From Marispirochaeta sp964554875 (GTDB taxonomy: Bacteria > Spirochaetota > Spirochaetia > JC444 > Marispirochaetaceae): DNA of 64,000 bases. The position numbers and the translations under genes were made by a program. Below are positions 51,451 to 60,194 of this stretch, piece by piece (positions within the stretch are counted from its first letter, which is position 1; every line of letters begins with the position of its first letter). The notes under the pieces are model-generated. The model saw nothing but the letters and a program-made list of their open reading frames with translations. It was not told the DNA's origin and did not search any database. Location of the stretch: positions 62,001 through 126,000 of the forward strand of contig CAZKQJ010000006.1 of the NCBI GenBank assembly GCA_964554875.1, read 5' to 3'.

Positions 51451-51969
51451 ATGGAATCAGCCGTACAGGGTACTAGCTCGACACAATATAAGGTCAATCA
51501 GGAAGTCGTATATCCGCTTCAGGGTGTCGGCAAAATCACCGCCATCGAAGAAAAGGATTTCAAGGGCAAAAAGCTTCTCTATTACATAGTCTATCTCGAA
51601 GTCTCGGATATGACAGTCATGATCCCCGTGGACAAGGCGGATGAGCTTGGAATCCGGGCCATAGTTTCCAAGGCCGAATCGAACAAGGCACTGAAACTGA
51701 TCTCCGAGGATCACGAACCGATAACAGCGGACTGGAAGATGCGCTACCAGATGAATCTTGACCTTTTGAAAAGCGGCAGCGTCATGGATATTGCGACGGT
51801 TGTCAGGACTCTCTACCATCGAAGCAAGATAAAGGAACTCCCGATTCTGGAACGCAAACTCTTTGACAGTGCGCTCAAGCTGCTGGTAGACGAAATATCC
51901 TACTCCCTCGGAAAAGAGAAGGAAGAGGTGGAAAACCTCATCTTCTCAAAGCTCGAATCCCAGGAATAA
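51451..51969 (+). CDS. carD: CarD family transcriptional regulator
   Basis: A 172-residue protein that binds the RNA polymerase beta subunit and modulates open-complex formation. The N-terminal Tudor-like RNAP-interaction domain starts YKVNQEVVYPLQGVGKI and the C-terminal helical DNA-binding domain includes DWKMRYQMNLDLLKSG and VVRTLYHRSK. The start is set at 51451; the frame reaches back to 51415 but that region is the promoter. No ribosome site is visible. It heads a run with ispD, ispF and nth, 9 bases before ispD. Confidence 0.92.
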   Translation: MESAVQGTSSTQYKVNQEVVYPLQGVGKITAIEEKDFKGKKLLYYIVYLEVSDMTVMIPVDKADELGIRAIVSKAESNKALKLISEDHEPITADWKMRYQMNLDLLKSGSVMDIATVVRTLYHRSKIKELPILERKLFDSALKLLVDEISYSLGKEKEEVENLIFSKLESQE

Positions 51970-51978
51970 GAGCCTTTC

Positions 51979-52641
51979 ATGCGTGCCGCCGCTCTCGTTA
52001 CTGCCGCAGGCTCAAGTCAGCGTTTCGGCGGCAGCATGAAAAAGGAATACCTGCCCCTCGGCACAGGCAGCGTTCTCTCCACCGCTCTGAGTATCTTTGC
52101 TAACCCGGAAATCTTCAGCTATCTCCTTGTAACCATCCCGGAAAACGGAGAGGCGGAAGCAGCGGAAGCGCTTCGGGACTTTTCGCGTTCCCGGGAAGTC
52201 ATCTTTGTCTCCGGAGGAGCGACCCGACAGGCCTCGGTCCTCGCGGGACTCAAGGCACTATCCGGGTATGATCCCGATGTGGTTCTGATCCATGACGGCG
52301 CACGTCCCTGGTGCAGACCGGAAATCGCGGAAGAGGTCGCCTTCAAGGCGCTGGAAGCCGGAGGCTGCGCGCCTGCCGTTCCTTCGGTGGATGCCATGAA
52401 GATACTGTCCCGGGACGGATTCATTATTGATCACCTCTCGAGGGAGACAAGCTTCCGTATACAGACTCCCCAGGGCTTTGTATATCGCGACATCCTTGAA
52501 GCCCATATCAAAGCCGCCGAAGACGGAGGCTTCTACATCGACGATACCGAAATATTCGGCCGCTATATCGGCGTGGTCGCCACAATCCCCGGGGATGAAA
52601 AAAACAGAAAGATAACCTACCAGGAGGACCTCGCCCCGTGA
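51979..52641 (+). CDS. ispD: 2-C-methyl-D-erythritol 4-phosphate cytidylyltransferase
   Basis: A 220-residue enzyme of the non-mevalonate isoprenoid pathway: joins MEP to CTP to give CDP-ME. The CTP-binding loop ALVTAAGSSQRFGG with a downstream Lys (KKEYLPLG), VLIHDGARPW and the later TPQGF are present. It overlaps the ispF GTG start by 4 bases, so the two are coupled, although they are separate proteins here while some spirochaetes and proteobacteria fuse them. Confidence 0.95.
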   Translation: MRAAALVTAAGSSQRFGGSMKKEYLPLGTGSVLSTALSIFANPEIFSYLLVTIPENGEAEAAEALRDFSRSREVIFVSGGATRQASVLAGLKALSGYDPDVVLIHDGARPWCRPEIAEEVAFKALEAGGCAPAVPSVDAMKILSRDGFIIDHLSRETSFRIQTPQGFVYRDILEAHIKAAEDGGFYIDDTEIFGRYIGVVATIPGDEKNRKITYQEDLAP

Positions 52642-53111
52642 GAATCGGCATGGGCTATGATCTGCACAGGCTGGTTCCAGGGCGCCCCCTTCTTCTGGGA
52701 GGCAAAATGGTTCCGGCTCCTTTCGGTGAAGATGGACACTCCGACGGCGATGTACTTATTCATGCCCTTATCGACGCTCTTCTGGGAGCCGCAGCCCTGG
52801 GAGATATCGGCAGCCACTTCCCTCCCTCGGATCCGGCCTACAGGAACATCGACAGCCGTGAACTTCTGGCCCGGACCATGGAGCTGATCCGGAAAGCAGG
52901 GTACAGGGTGGGCAATGTCGATGCAACGGTGATCCTCGAAAAACCGAAGCTGAAGGACCATATCCAGGATATCCGCAGCCTGATAGCCTCGGATCTGTCG
53001 ATTGACATTGAAACTGTAAGTATAAAGGCAAAGACCAACGAAAGCGTCGATGCCGTGGGAGAAAGCAGGGCCGTGGCCGTCCACGCAGTGGTGCTTCTGC
53101 TCCCTCTATGA
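52638..53111 (+). CDS. ispF: 2-C-methyl-D-erythritol 2,4-cyclodiphosphate synthase
   Basis: A 157-residue trimeric zinc enzyme that cyclises CDP-ME 2-phosphate to MEcPP. Metal ligands lie in GYDLHRL (Asp, His) and GHSDGDVLIHALIDALLGA (His42 region); GDIGSHFPPSDPAYR is the flexible substrate loop. The start is GTG at 52638 within the ispD stop overlap. Overlaps nth by 4 bases at its end. Confidence 0.95.
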   Translation: MRIGMGYDLHRLVPGRPLLLGGKMVPAPFGEDGHSDGDVLIHALIDALLGAAALGDIGSHFPPSDPAYRNIDSRELLARTMELIRKAGYRVGNVDATVILEKPKLKDHIQDIRSLIASDLSIDIETVSIKAKTNESVDAVGESRAVAVHAVVLLLPL

Positions 53112-53761
53112 ATCTTCCCTGGAAACAGATCGTATCAGTCCTCAGGCAGGCAACAGGTACTGCCGAAATACCATCGGTAACGAAAATAGCCGGAGAAGGA
53201 CCTGATCCCTACAGAGTCCTGGTCTCCACCATTATCAGCCTGCGTACCAAGGACGAGGTTACCATCGCTTCATCCAAACGGCTCTTCTCCGCCGCGGACA
53301 CCCCCTCTGCAATGCTCAGGCTGAGCTCCGACAGTATCGAGAATCTCATCTATCCAGCGGGATTCTACCGCACCAAGACCGATACGATCCTGAAGGTATC
53401 CCGGATACTCCTGGAAAAGCACAACGGAAAGGTGCCTTCCCGGCTGTCGGAGCTTCTGGCCCTGCCTGGGGTGGGAAGAAAGACCGCGAACCTGACTCTT
53501 GGCCTGGGTTTCGGGATACCCTCAATCTGTGTGGATACCCATGTACACCGAATTCCCAATCGCGCCGGATGGATCACTACTTCAACACCGGAACGGACCG
53601 AGGAAGCCCTTATGCGGATCCTGCCGAAAGAATACTGGATCGAGATTAATACTCTGCTGGTTGCTTTCGGCAGAGAGACCTGTACGCCAGTCAGCCCCTG
53701 GTGCAGCCGCTGCCCGCTTTCCGGCTGGTGCAGCAGAATCGGTGTAAGCAGGCATAGATAA
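53108..53761 (+). CDS. nth: Endonuclease III (DNA glycosylase/AP lyase)
   Basis: A 217-residue base-excision repair enzyme for oxidised pyrimidines. The helix-hairpin-helix LPGVGRKTANLTL carries the catalytic Lys; the conserved Asp lies in VDTHVHRIPNRAGW; the C-terminal iron-sulfur cluster has C-x6-C-x2-C-x5-C (CTPVSPWCSRCPLSGWC). Overlaps ispF by 4 bases, making a tight four-gene operon led by carD. Confidence 0.95.
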   Translation: MNLPWKQIVSVLRQATGTAEIPSVTKIAGEGPDPYRVLVSTIISLRTKDEVTIASSKRLFSAADTPSAMLRLSSDSIENLIYPAGFYRTKTDTILKVSRILLEKHNGKVPSRLSELLALPGVGRKTANLTLGLGFGIPSICVDTHVHRIPNRAGWITTSTPERTEEALMRILPKEYWIEINTLLVAFGRETCTPVSPWCSRCPLSGWCSRIGVSRHR

Positions 53762-53830
53762 GGCAGTTTAAAAAAGAAGCCGCCAAGTACGGGACTCAGC
53801 GGCCTGATGTGCATATATACAGCGAGGACT

Positions 53831-54535
53831 TTATTCCCTGGCAATCAGCATGGTCTTGGGGTCAAGCATCAGATGCATAGTGTTCAGTTCAGTATTCTCG
53901 TGATCCTTGACAGCCCGGAGCTTAACATGATCCCCCGAGTAGGCCAGGGTGATGATTACATCCAGGTTCTCGGTAAAAGGCTTTAGCTGTACCGGGAACC
54001 CAGTATCGTCAAAACAGGGTTCTTCCGGCTTCAGAGAAACGCTGAACCATATTTCCAGCTGATGATCCTGGGCAAAGGCTTTGAATTTGGCGACATCCTC
54101 CAGTGTGACTTCATTAAAATCATAACCGTCAAAAAGTACCTGGTCAGCGGCAAAATTGCCGTCGGTAATCATGGCGCTTATGCTTCTCAGGATCTGGTCG
54201 GTACTGATTCCCTGCTGATTGAAATTCATGATAACACGATTTTTCACAATCTCATCATGCACAGAAACAGCATTCTCAAGATCCCGCATCTTTGATATCT
54301 CTGTAAAGATGTCCTCGTACCAGCTGACTATGTGATCAACCCGGGAAGAGAAAGAAACATGGATAACATGCTTGTCGTTAAAGAGCTGGTCGGTTGCTAT
54401 ATGGACCAGACAGGCAGTTTTACCCACCCCTTTTCGAGAGGCAAGAACACCAAGATTCCCTTTGCCGAGCCCCCCGTTGATCGATTTCTCGAAGACCCTG
54501 AGCGGACTGCGCTTTATCAGTTCAGATTTAACCAT
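53831..54535 (-). CDS. P-loop ATPase, RecA/KaiC-like, of unknown function
   Basis: A 234-residue cytoplasmic protein with a Walker A motif LASRKGVGKTACL (about 31-43) and a hydrophobic strand ending VLFDGYDF that could serve as Walker B. The overall pattern resembles single-domain RecA/RAD55-type ATPases without known partner motifs. It begins 11 bases after the fusA stop, so it is probably co-transcribed with EF-G. I know this type from spirochaete genomes but not its role. Confidence 0.7.
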   Translation of the reverse strand: MVKSELIKRSPLRVFEKSINGGLGKGNLGVLASRKGVGKTACLVHIATDQLFNDKHVIHVSFSSRVDHIVSWYEDIFTEISKMRDLENAVSVHDEIVKNRVIMNFNQQGISTDQILRSISAMITDGNFAADQVLFDGYDFNEVTLEDVAKFKAFAQDHQLEIWFSVSLKPEEPCFDDTGFPVQLKPFTENLDVIITLAYSGDHVKLRAVKDHENTELNTMHLMLDPKTMLIARE

Positions 54536-54546
54536 TCCCTACCCCC

Positions 54547-56643
54547 TTATTTTCCAGCTTCTTTCTTCTTTTTTTCTTCGAACTCTTTCTTCAGTTCTTC
54601 CGCAAGGCTTGCCGGCAGACGCCCGTATTTTTCAAACTCCATGGTATATTCAGCCTTTCCCTGGGTCAGGGAACGCAGAATCGTGGAGTAGCCGAACATC
54701 TCGCTCAAGGGCACCTCAGCTTCAACCCGGCAGAAATTTCCGTCCTCGACGGATGCTACTATTATACCCCGGCGCTGATTGATGGAGCCAAAAATATTTC
54801 CCTGAAATTCCGTGGGCCCTTCAACCGAAACCTTCATGATGGGTTCCAGGATTACCGGTTTTGCCTTGTTGTAGGCTTCACGGAAAGCACCCAGAGCAGC
54901 TGCCTGAAATGCCATGTCCGAGGAGTCAACCGCGTGGGAGGCTCCGTCTTCAAGAACCATCTTGATACCGACAATGGGAAATCCGATCATGGTTCCCTTC
55001 TCTATGGCAGTCTGGAATCCCTTGTCACAGGCCGGGATGTACTCAGTGGGAATGTTTCCACCCTTAACCTTGTTCTCGAAAATATAGTTTCCCTCACCCT
55101 CTTCAAGGGGTTCCATGTAACCTATGACTTTACCATACTGGCCGGAACCACCGGTCTGCTTCTTGTGGGTGTAGTTAAAATCCGCCCGCTGACTGATGGC
55201 CTCGCGGTAAGCTACCTGGGGAGCTCCGGTTTCAACCTCCGCCTTGTATTCCCGCTTCATGCGCTCGATGTAGACATCCAGGTGCAGCTCGCCCATACCC
55301 TGAATTATAGTCTCGTTTGATTCAGGATCAACATAGGTCCGGAAGGTCGGGTCTTCCTTGGTAAAGCGGTTCAGAGCCTTGGCCATGTTATCCGCGGCTT
55401 TTTTATCCTTGGGCCGGATTGCGAGGGTGATTACCGGGTTCGGTACGTACATGGAGGTCATGGAATAGTTCAGATCAGCCTGACAGAAGGTGTCGCCTGA
55501 AGCACAGTCGATACCGAAAAGGGCAGCAATATCGCCGCAGTGTGCCTCGGTGATATCCTCCATGTGGTCGGCGTGCATCTTGATGAGCCGGCCGACCTTG
55601 AACTTCTTGCGGTTCCGGACGTTGTAGAGTTCGCTTCCCTTCTTGATCATCCCCTGGTAAATACGGATGTAGGTAAGCTGACCATACTGCCCGTCCTCAA
55701 GTTTGAAAGCCAGGGCAACAGGAGCAGCAGAATCATCGGCCTTCAGCAGTACCTCTTCCTCATTGTTGTCCAGGTCGAGGGCCCTGTTCTGTACCTCCGT
55801 AGGATTGGGCAGGTACTTGAGAACGGCGTTGAGCAGGGGCTGAATTCCCTTGTTCTTGTAGGCGGACCCGAGAAATACCGGAGTCAGTTCCAGCGAAAGA
55901 GTTCCCTGCCGGACTGCGTCGTGGATAAGCTCCTCGGTTACCTGCTCTTCCAGCATGGCTTCCATCAGCTCTTCGGAGAACATGGAAACCGCATCCAGCA
56001 TGATTTCCCGGCGCTCCTCAGCCTGTTCGAGCAGTTCCGCGGGGATTTCCCGCTCCACGATCTCGGTACCGTCCTCGCCTTCGAAATAGTAGGCCTTCAT
56101 GGTGATGAGGTCCACGACCCCCTCGTGCTTGTCTTCCAGGCCGATGGGGATCTGCATCATGACCGCGTTGTGTCCCAGCTTGGTTTCCAGCTGATCCCGA
56201 ACCTTGAAGGGATTGGCACCGGTACGGTCGCACTTGTTTACAAAGGCGATCCTGGGCACATTGTAACGCTTCATCTGCCGGTCTACAGTAATAGACTGGG
56301 ACTGGACACCGCCGACGGAACAGAGGACAAGAATTGCCCCGTCCAGAACCCGCAGGGCACGCTCTACCTCGATGGTAAAGTCAACGTGCCCCGGTGTATC
56401 GATGATGTTGATCTGGGTGTCTTTCCATTTAACATTTGTAGCAGCGGAAGCGATGGTGATACCCCGCTCCCGTTCCAGTTCCATGGAGTCCATGGTGGCC
56501 CCGACGCCGTCTTTTCCCCGGACCTCGTGAATCGCGTGGATCCGTTTACAGTAAAACAGAATACGCTCGGTCAGGGTTGTTTTTCCGGAGTCGATATGGG
56601 CGCTGATACCGATATTCCTCAGCTTGGTAATATCAATGCTCAT
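54547..56643 (-). CDS. fusA: Elongation factor G, mitochondrial EFG1-like (spdEFG1 type)
   Basis: A 698-residue translational GTPase. G1 is AHIDSGKTT, where ordinary bacterial EF-G has AHxDAGKTT, and the switch region reads HEVRGKDGVGATMDSMELERERGITI, as in mitochondrial EFG1; G3 is DTPGHVDF and G4 NKCD. Domains II to V are complete, with FEKYGRLPASLAEEL and a Lys/Glu-rich tail. Spirochaetes are known to carry two EF-Gs of this split kind, one for translocation and one for recycling; this copy matches the translocation type. GAGAGG precedes the start. Confidence 0.92.
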   Translation of the reverse strand: MSIDITKLRNIGISAHIDSGKTTLTERILFYCKRIHAIHEVRGKDGVGATMDSMELERERGITIASAATNVKWKDTQINIIDTPGHVDFTIEVERALRVLDGAILVLCSVGGVQSQSITVDRQMKRYNVPRIAFVNKCDRTGANPFKVRDQLETKLGHNAVMMQIPIGLEDKHEGVVDLITMKAYYFEGEDGTEIVEREIPAELLEQAEERREIMLDAVSMFSEELMEAMLEEQVTEELIHDAVRQGTLSLELTPVFLGSAYKNKGIQPLLNAVLKYLPNPTEVQNRALDLDNNEEEVLLKADDSAAPVALAFKLEDGQYGQLTYIRIYQGMIKKGSELYNVRNRKKFKVGRLIKMHADHMEDITEAHCGDIAALFGIDCASGDTFCQADLNYSMTSMYVPNPVITLAIRPKDKKAADNMAKALNRFTKEDPTFRTYVDPESNETIIQGMGELHLDVYIERMKREYKAEVETGAPQVAYREAISQRADFNYTHKKQTGGSGQYGKVIGYMEPLEEGEGNYIFENKVKGGNIPTEYIPACDKGFQTAIEKGTMIGFPIVGIKMVLEDGASHAVDSSDMAFQAAALGAFREAYNKAKPVILEPIMKVSVEGPTEFQGNIFGSINQRRGIIVASVEDGNFCRVEAEVPLSEMFGYSTILRSLTQGKAEYTMEFEKYGRLPASLAEELKKEFEEKKKKEAGK

Positions 56644-56661
56644 ATAGTACTCTACCTCTCA

Positions 56662-56689
56662 AATATAAGTGTATTTCCTGCTTTTTCAA
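56662..56689 (-). promoter_or_regulatory. Possible sigma70 promoter of fusA
   Basis: On the minus strand TTGAAA (56689-56684), 16-base spacer, TATATT (56667-56662). The leader would be about 12 bases and includes the GAGAGG ribosome site. Confidence 0.45.
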
Positions 56690-56878
56690 TCTCAAGAGTC
56701 AGCAAGAAAGTTGGTATTCTTGTTAAAAACAAGCAGGGGCGGAAGCAGTGCTCCCACAGCGGGCAATAATATAGAAAACGCTGCTCAATTACAAGACCCA
56801 AGCCCTTTTCTGCACTTGCCTGAAGGGCGCTATGTCCTTAATTAACAGAAAATTAGCAATTACAAAGGCAAAACAGGC

Positions 56879-56884
56879 TATACT
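56879..56884 (+). promoter_or_regulatory. -10 hexamer abutting the DUF72 gene
   Basis: TATACT ends 6 bases before the ATG, with no ribosome site between. A convincing -35 is not seen. The start codon would fall at the transcription start, as for carD and leuS. Confidence 0.4.
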
Positions 56885-56890
56885 GAGCCC

Positions 56891-57667
56891 ATGGAGATTT
56901 ACATAGGGACCAGCGGATACTCCTACGCCGACTGGGTCGGAACAGTCTATCCTGAAGACACCCGGCAAAACGAATACTTGTCTCTGTACGCTGAACTTTT
57001 CAATTTTGTGGAGATAAATTTCAGTTATTACGCCATGCCCTCCGCCAGGGTGCTGGAGGGCATGCAGAAAACGGTGGATGAGAATTTCCGTTTCAGCCTG
57101 AAAGGACACCGGAGCATGACCCACGAAAAGGGAGAGGATCTGCAGGCCCTCTGTTCAGCCTTTAAAGAAGGAACGGCCCCCTTGCGTGAAGCAGGCAGTC
57201 TGGTCTCTGTGCTGCTGCAGTTTCCCTACAGCTTCCACTACAACCGTGATAACCGCATGCATCTCGATTCCCTCTGCAGCTGTCTTGAAGGACTTCCGCT
57301 GCATATAGAGTTCCGCAATACCGACTGGTTCCAGCCCCGGGTTGTTACAGAGCTGAGAAAGCGCAGTATTGGAATCGTCCTCTCGGATTACCCAGCCCTG
57401 GAGGGACTCCCCGACTTCAGCCCCCGGATTAGCAGTCCAGTCGCCTATGTTCGCTTTCACGGCCGCAACAGGGAAAACTGGTGGACCGGGAACAACGTGA
57501 GCCGCTACGATTACCGTTATTCCTCCGGGGAGCTTGAAGAGAGGGTACCGGTTTTACAGCAGCTGGCATCGTCGGCATCCGTACTGCTGGTGGCCTTCAA
57601 CAACCACTACAAGGGGCAGGCGGTGGATAATGCCCGGGAACTGATCGGGCTGCTTGAGGAGGAGTGA
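56891..57667 (+). CDS. DUF72 domain-containing protein
   Basis: A 258-residue TIM-barrel-like protein of the DUF72 (YecE) family. Seen: IYIGTSGYSYADWVGTVYP at the start, FVEINFSYYAMPS, FRFSLKGHRSMTH, LLQFPYSFHY, and YVRFHGRNRENWW near the C-terminus. The family is widespread and uncharacterised; conserved Tyr, Arg and His residues suggest an enzyme. It is a single gene between fusA and uraA. Confidence 0.88.
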   Translation: MEIYIGTSGYSYADWVGTVYPEDTRQNEYLSLYAELFNFVEINFSYYAMPSARVLEGMQKTVDENFRFSLKGHRSMTHEKGEDLQALCSAFKEGTAPLREAGSLVSVLLQFPYSFHYNRDNRMHLDSLCSCLEGLPLHIEFRNTDWFQPRVVTELRKRSIGIVLSDYPALEGLPDFSPRISSPVAYVRFHGRNRENWWTGNNVSRYDYRYSSGELEERVPVLQQLASSASVLLVAFNNHYKGQAVDNARELIGLLEEE

Positions 57668-57785
57668 GCGCAGAGGAGACCACCCTGAGGCCGGGGAGGA
57701 CGCAGAGCTTACGCGGCGGATCCGATTTTGCCTGATTTTCTCTGCGTAAACTGCGCGGGATTTCGTCCTCGGTAAGCTCAATTCT
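57668..57785. repeat. Intergenic element with CGCAGAG/CTCTGCG words and inverted arms
   Basis: CGCAGAG occurs at 57669 and 57701 and its complement CTCTGCG at 57740; GAGGACG (57696-57702) faces CGTCCTC (57764-57770). The nested inverted arms could fold into a long imperfect hairpin. It resembles short dispersed intergenic repeats of other bacteria, but no second copy is in the window. Confidence 0.4.
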
Positions 57786-57850
57786 TAGGCAGCGGCCTCG
57801 TCCTTCCCATCCATCCCATCCTCCCCATCTTTGTTTCTATTTTCTCTTTG

Positions 57851-59182
57851 CTACACTTCCGGCAGACTTTCGGCCTCGTCCACAATGTGCTGTTCTTCAT
57901 CAACCTGGTTCAGGGACTGGGGCAGGATCAGGTTCAGCAGGATTCCTACGAAGGTAGCAAGGGCCACGTCGGCAAGCTCGAAGTTCAACGCTTCGGTTAT
58001 GGGGAAGAAGATTTTTCCGCCGCCAATGCCGATTACCAGGATTACCGAGGTAATGGTCAGGTTCCGTTTACAGGTATAGTCTACCCCGCTCTCAACGACG
58101 GTGCGGATACCGGCGGAGGCGATGATTCCGAAGAGCATCATGCTGATTCCACCCATCACCGGCGTCGGAATGGTCTGTATGAGGGCGCCCACTTTCTGAA
58201 TGAAAGAGAGCAAAATGGCAATCACCGCCGCGCCGCCGATAACCCAGACAGAGTACACCCGGCTGATTGCCATGGCACCGATGTTCTCACCGTAGGTTGT
58301 ATTGGGCGGTCCGCCAAAAATAGATGCCAGGGCAGTTGCCGCTCCGTCTCCTGCCAGAGTCCGGTGGATCCCCGGATTCTTGTAGAAATCCCGACCCACG
58401 ACCTTGCTCAGAACCATGGTATCCCCGAGATGTTCGGCTATGGTCGCCATGGACACCAGAAGGAAGGTAACGATCGGCACAAGACTGAACCTGGGAAGCA
58501 CAAGCTTCGCGAAACCGAACCAGGATGCCTCTGCGACAGGGGTAAAATCTATCAGATTTAACGCCGGCAGGAAGCTTCCCATGATAAGGGTAAACAGATA
58601 ACCCCCGGCAATTCCGATCAGGATGGGGATTACCGTAAAAAATCCTTTGAGGACGATCATGGAGACAATCGCTATACCCAGAGTCACAGCCGCAATCAGC
58701 GCAAAACCTCCATTGTATCCCTGGGAGGGATCCGCAAAGGGGTACATGGCCATGTTCATCGCCACCGGAGCCAGCTTGAGCCCGATTACGATGATGACGC
58801 TTCCGATAACAACGGGAGGAAGCATCCTGTCCAGCCATCCGGTCCCGGCCTGGCGGATAATCAAGGCTACCAGCAGATAGAAGATACCAACACAGAATCC
58901 GGCGCCCAGAGCGTATTCGACCCCGTAGGAGGCACTGACAGCAATCAGGGGTGCGATGTAGGCAAAAGAGGATCCCAGGTAGGTGGGGACCTTACCGCGG
59001 GTTATGGCTATATACAGCAGTGTTCCGAGGCCCGATGTAAAGAGGGCAACAGCCGGATTCAAGCCCGTAAGCAGGGGGACAAGAACTGTTGCACTGAACA
59101 TGGCAAAAACATGCTGGAAGCTCAGGGGAATCCAGCGGCTTAAGGGCGGACGCTGCTCTACATCGTAAACAGGTTTGGACAT
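57851..59182 (-). CDS. uraA: Uracil/xanthine permease (NCS2 family)
   Basis: A 443-residue nucleobase:cation symporter with about 14 helices. Typical parts: SFQHVFAMFSATVLVPLL near the start, YLGSSFAYIAPL, and GGPPNTTYGENIGAMAISR, which contains the family NxxE-type site. AAGGAG is 6 bases before the ATG at 59182; the frame reaches further up through the leader. An intrinsic terminator lies in the leader, so expression is probably controlled by attenuation. Preceded on the same strand by deoC, fitting nucleoside/nucleobase salvage. Confidence 0.92.
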   Translation of the reverse strand: MSKPVYDVEQRPPLSRWIPLSFQHVFAMFSATVLVPLLTGLNPAVALFTSGLGTLLYIAITRGKVPTYLGSSFAYIAPLIAVSASYGVEYALGAGFCVGIFYLLVALIIRQAGTGWLDRMLPPVVIGSVIIVIGLKLAPVAMNMAMYPFADPSQGYNGGFALIAAVTLGIAIVSMIVLKGFFTVIPILIGIAGGYLFTLIMGSFLPALNLIDFTPVAEASWFGFAKLVLPRFSLVPIVTFLLVSMATIAEHLGDTMVLSKVVGRDFYKNPGIHRTLAGDGAATALASIFGGPPNTTYGENIGAMAISRVYSVWVIGGAAVIAILLSFIQKVGALIQTIPTPVMGGISMMLFGIIASAGIRTVVESGVDYTCKRNLTITSVILVIGIGGGKIFFPITEALNFELADVALATFVGILLNLILPQSLNQVDEEQHIVDEAESLPEV

Positions 59183-59248
59183 GACGACTCCTTGGAATAA
59201 TGGTTTTTTCAGGACCGGATCATGGAAGCACTGTTTGCGGTGAGGGCA

Positions 59249-59293
59249 AAAAAAAAGCTCCCCCGCCGTTCGTGACAAACGACAGGAAAGCTA
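59249..59293 (-). terminator. Intrinsic terminator/attenuator in the uraA leader
   Basis: On the minus strand a continuous 15-pair stem including G-U pairs (AGCTTTCCTGTCGTT with AACGGCGGGGGAGCT), a 7-base loop and then nine T residues. It ends about 65 bases before the uraA start. It is either the end of the deoC message or, more interestingly, a regulated attenuator; the region between it and deoC could hold an aptamer or protein-binding loop. Confidence 0.75.
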
Positions 59294-59377
59294 TCTCCGG
59301 GAACCCTCGGCCCAATAGTCCGGAAACGTATGTAGATGCTTTTTCCGTGCTTCCATAATTGAAAGCGTTTATACCCG

Positions 59378-59392
59378 GAAAAGCGTCTTTTC
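59378..59392 (-). other. Short hairpin after deoC
   Basis: GAAAAG-ACG-CTTTTC on the minus strand, 26 bases after the deoC stop, with CGGGTATAA after it. Too short for a firm terminator; could be part of the uraA leader fold. Confidence 0.35.
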
Positions 59393-59418
59393 GTCAAGGC
59401 TGACAGCGACGGCAATAC

Positions 59419-60132
59419 TTAAAGCTTCTCCAGTCCCAGCATCTCCAGCTGATGGGTTATGCTGTAGCGTCCGGCCACCCGTTCCGCCCCGGCTTCGATA
59501 AAAGCCGCCGCGTCTTCCAGGGTCCAGACTCCTCCCGAAGCCTTTACCTTGATCCGTCCCTTCGCCCGCTGATACAACAAGGCAATATCGTGAATCGTGG
59601 CCTTTCCCTCGGCGAATCCGGTGCAGGTTTTTACAAAATCAGCCCCGGCATTGCAAATCACTTCCACCGCTTCAATCTTGTCGATATCCGAGAGAAACCC
59701 GGTTTCAATAATTACCTTTACCGTTACATCCGCGGGTTTCGCGACGTCCACCACCGCACGGATATCCTCCTCAGCTTTCTTATACTCCCCGTCCACCAGA
59801 AAACCGATGTTGATTACCATGTCGATCTCCCGGGCTCCGTCAGCGATTCCCTGTTCCGCCTCCTTTACCTTGACGCTGGTCCTGGCGCCGCCGGAAGGAA
59901 ATCCCACCACCACCTGGGGAGCTATTCCGCTTCCTTTCAGCTCCTCCGCCACCATGGGGATGTAGGCGGGGAATACGGGAACCGCAGCGTACTTCATTCG
60001 TTTTGCCTCTTCGCAGGCTTTGCGGACCATCTCGGTGGTGGCATTCGGCACCAGGGCCCCGGAATAGTCCAGAATCGAGCAGATTTTTCGTATGGTTTGC
60101 AGATCTTCAGCAGAATTGGTCAGTAAATTCAT
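59419..60132 (-). CDS. deoC: Deoxyribose-phosphate aldolase
   Basis: A 237-residue class I aldolase that splits deoxyribose 5-phosphate to acetaldehyde and glyceraldehyde 3-phosphate. Family motifs: GFPSGGARTSVKVKEA, EIDMVINIG with the catalytic Asp, DFVKTCTGFAEG with the Schiff-base Lys, and IKVKASGGV with the second Lys. AGGAG lies about 10 bases before the ATG. With uraA downstream it forms a nucleoside salvage pair. Confidence 0.93.
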   Translation of the reverse strand: MNLLTNSAEDLQTIRKICSILDYSGALVPNATTEMVRKACEEAKRMKYAAVPVFPAYIPMVAEELKGSGIAPQVVVGFPSGGARTSVKVKEAEQGIADGAREIDMVINIGFLVDGEYKKAEEDIRAVVDVAKPADVTVKVIIETGFLSDIDKIEAVEVICNAGADFVKTCTGFAEGKATIHDIALLYQRAKGRIKVKASGGVWTLEDAAAFIEAGAERVAGRYSITHQLEMLGLEKL

Positions 60133-60194
60133 GGTATCAGGCTCCTGTCCTGGAGATATAGGCTGTACTCCCTCTATTATCGAGGTTCGGAATC

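Noticed and set aside
59183..59410. Known purine, preQ1 or ZTP riboswitch before uraA
   Set aside because: The conserved core sequences of these classes could not be matched by eye; only the terminator is supported.
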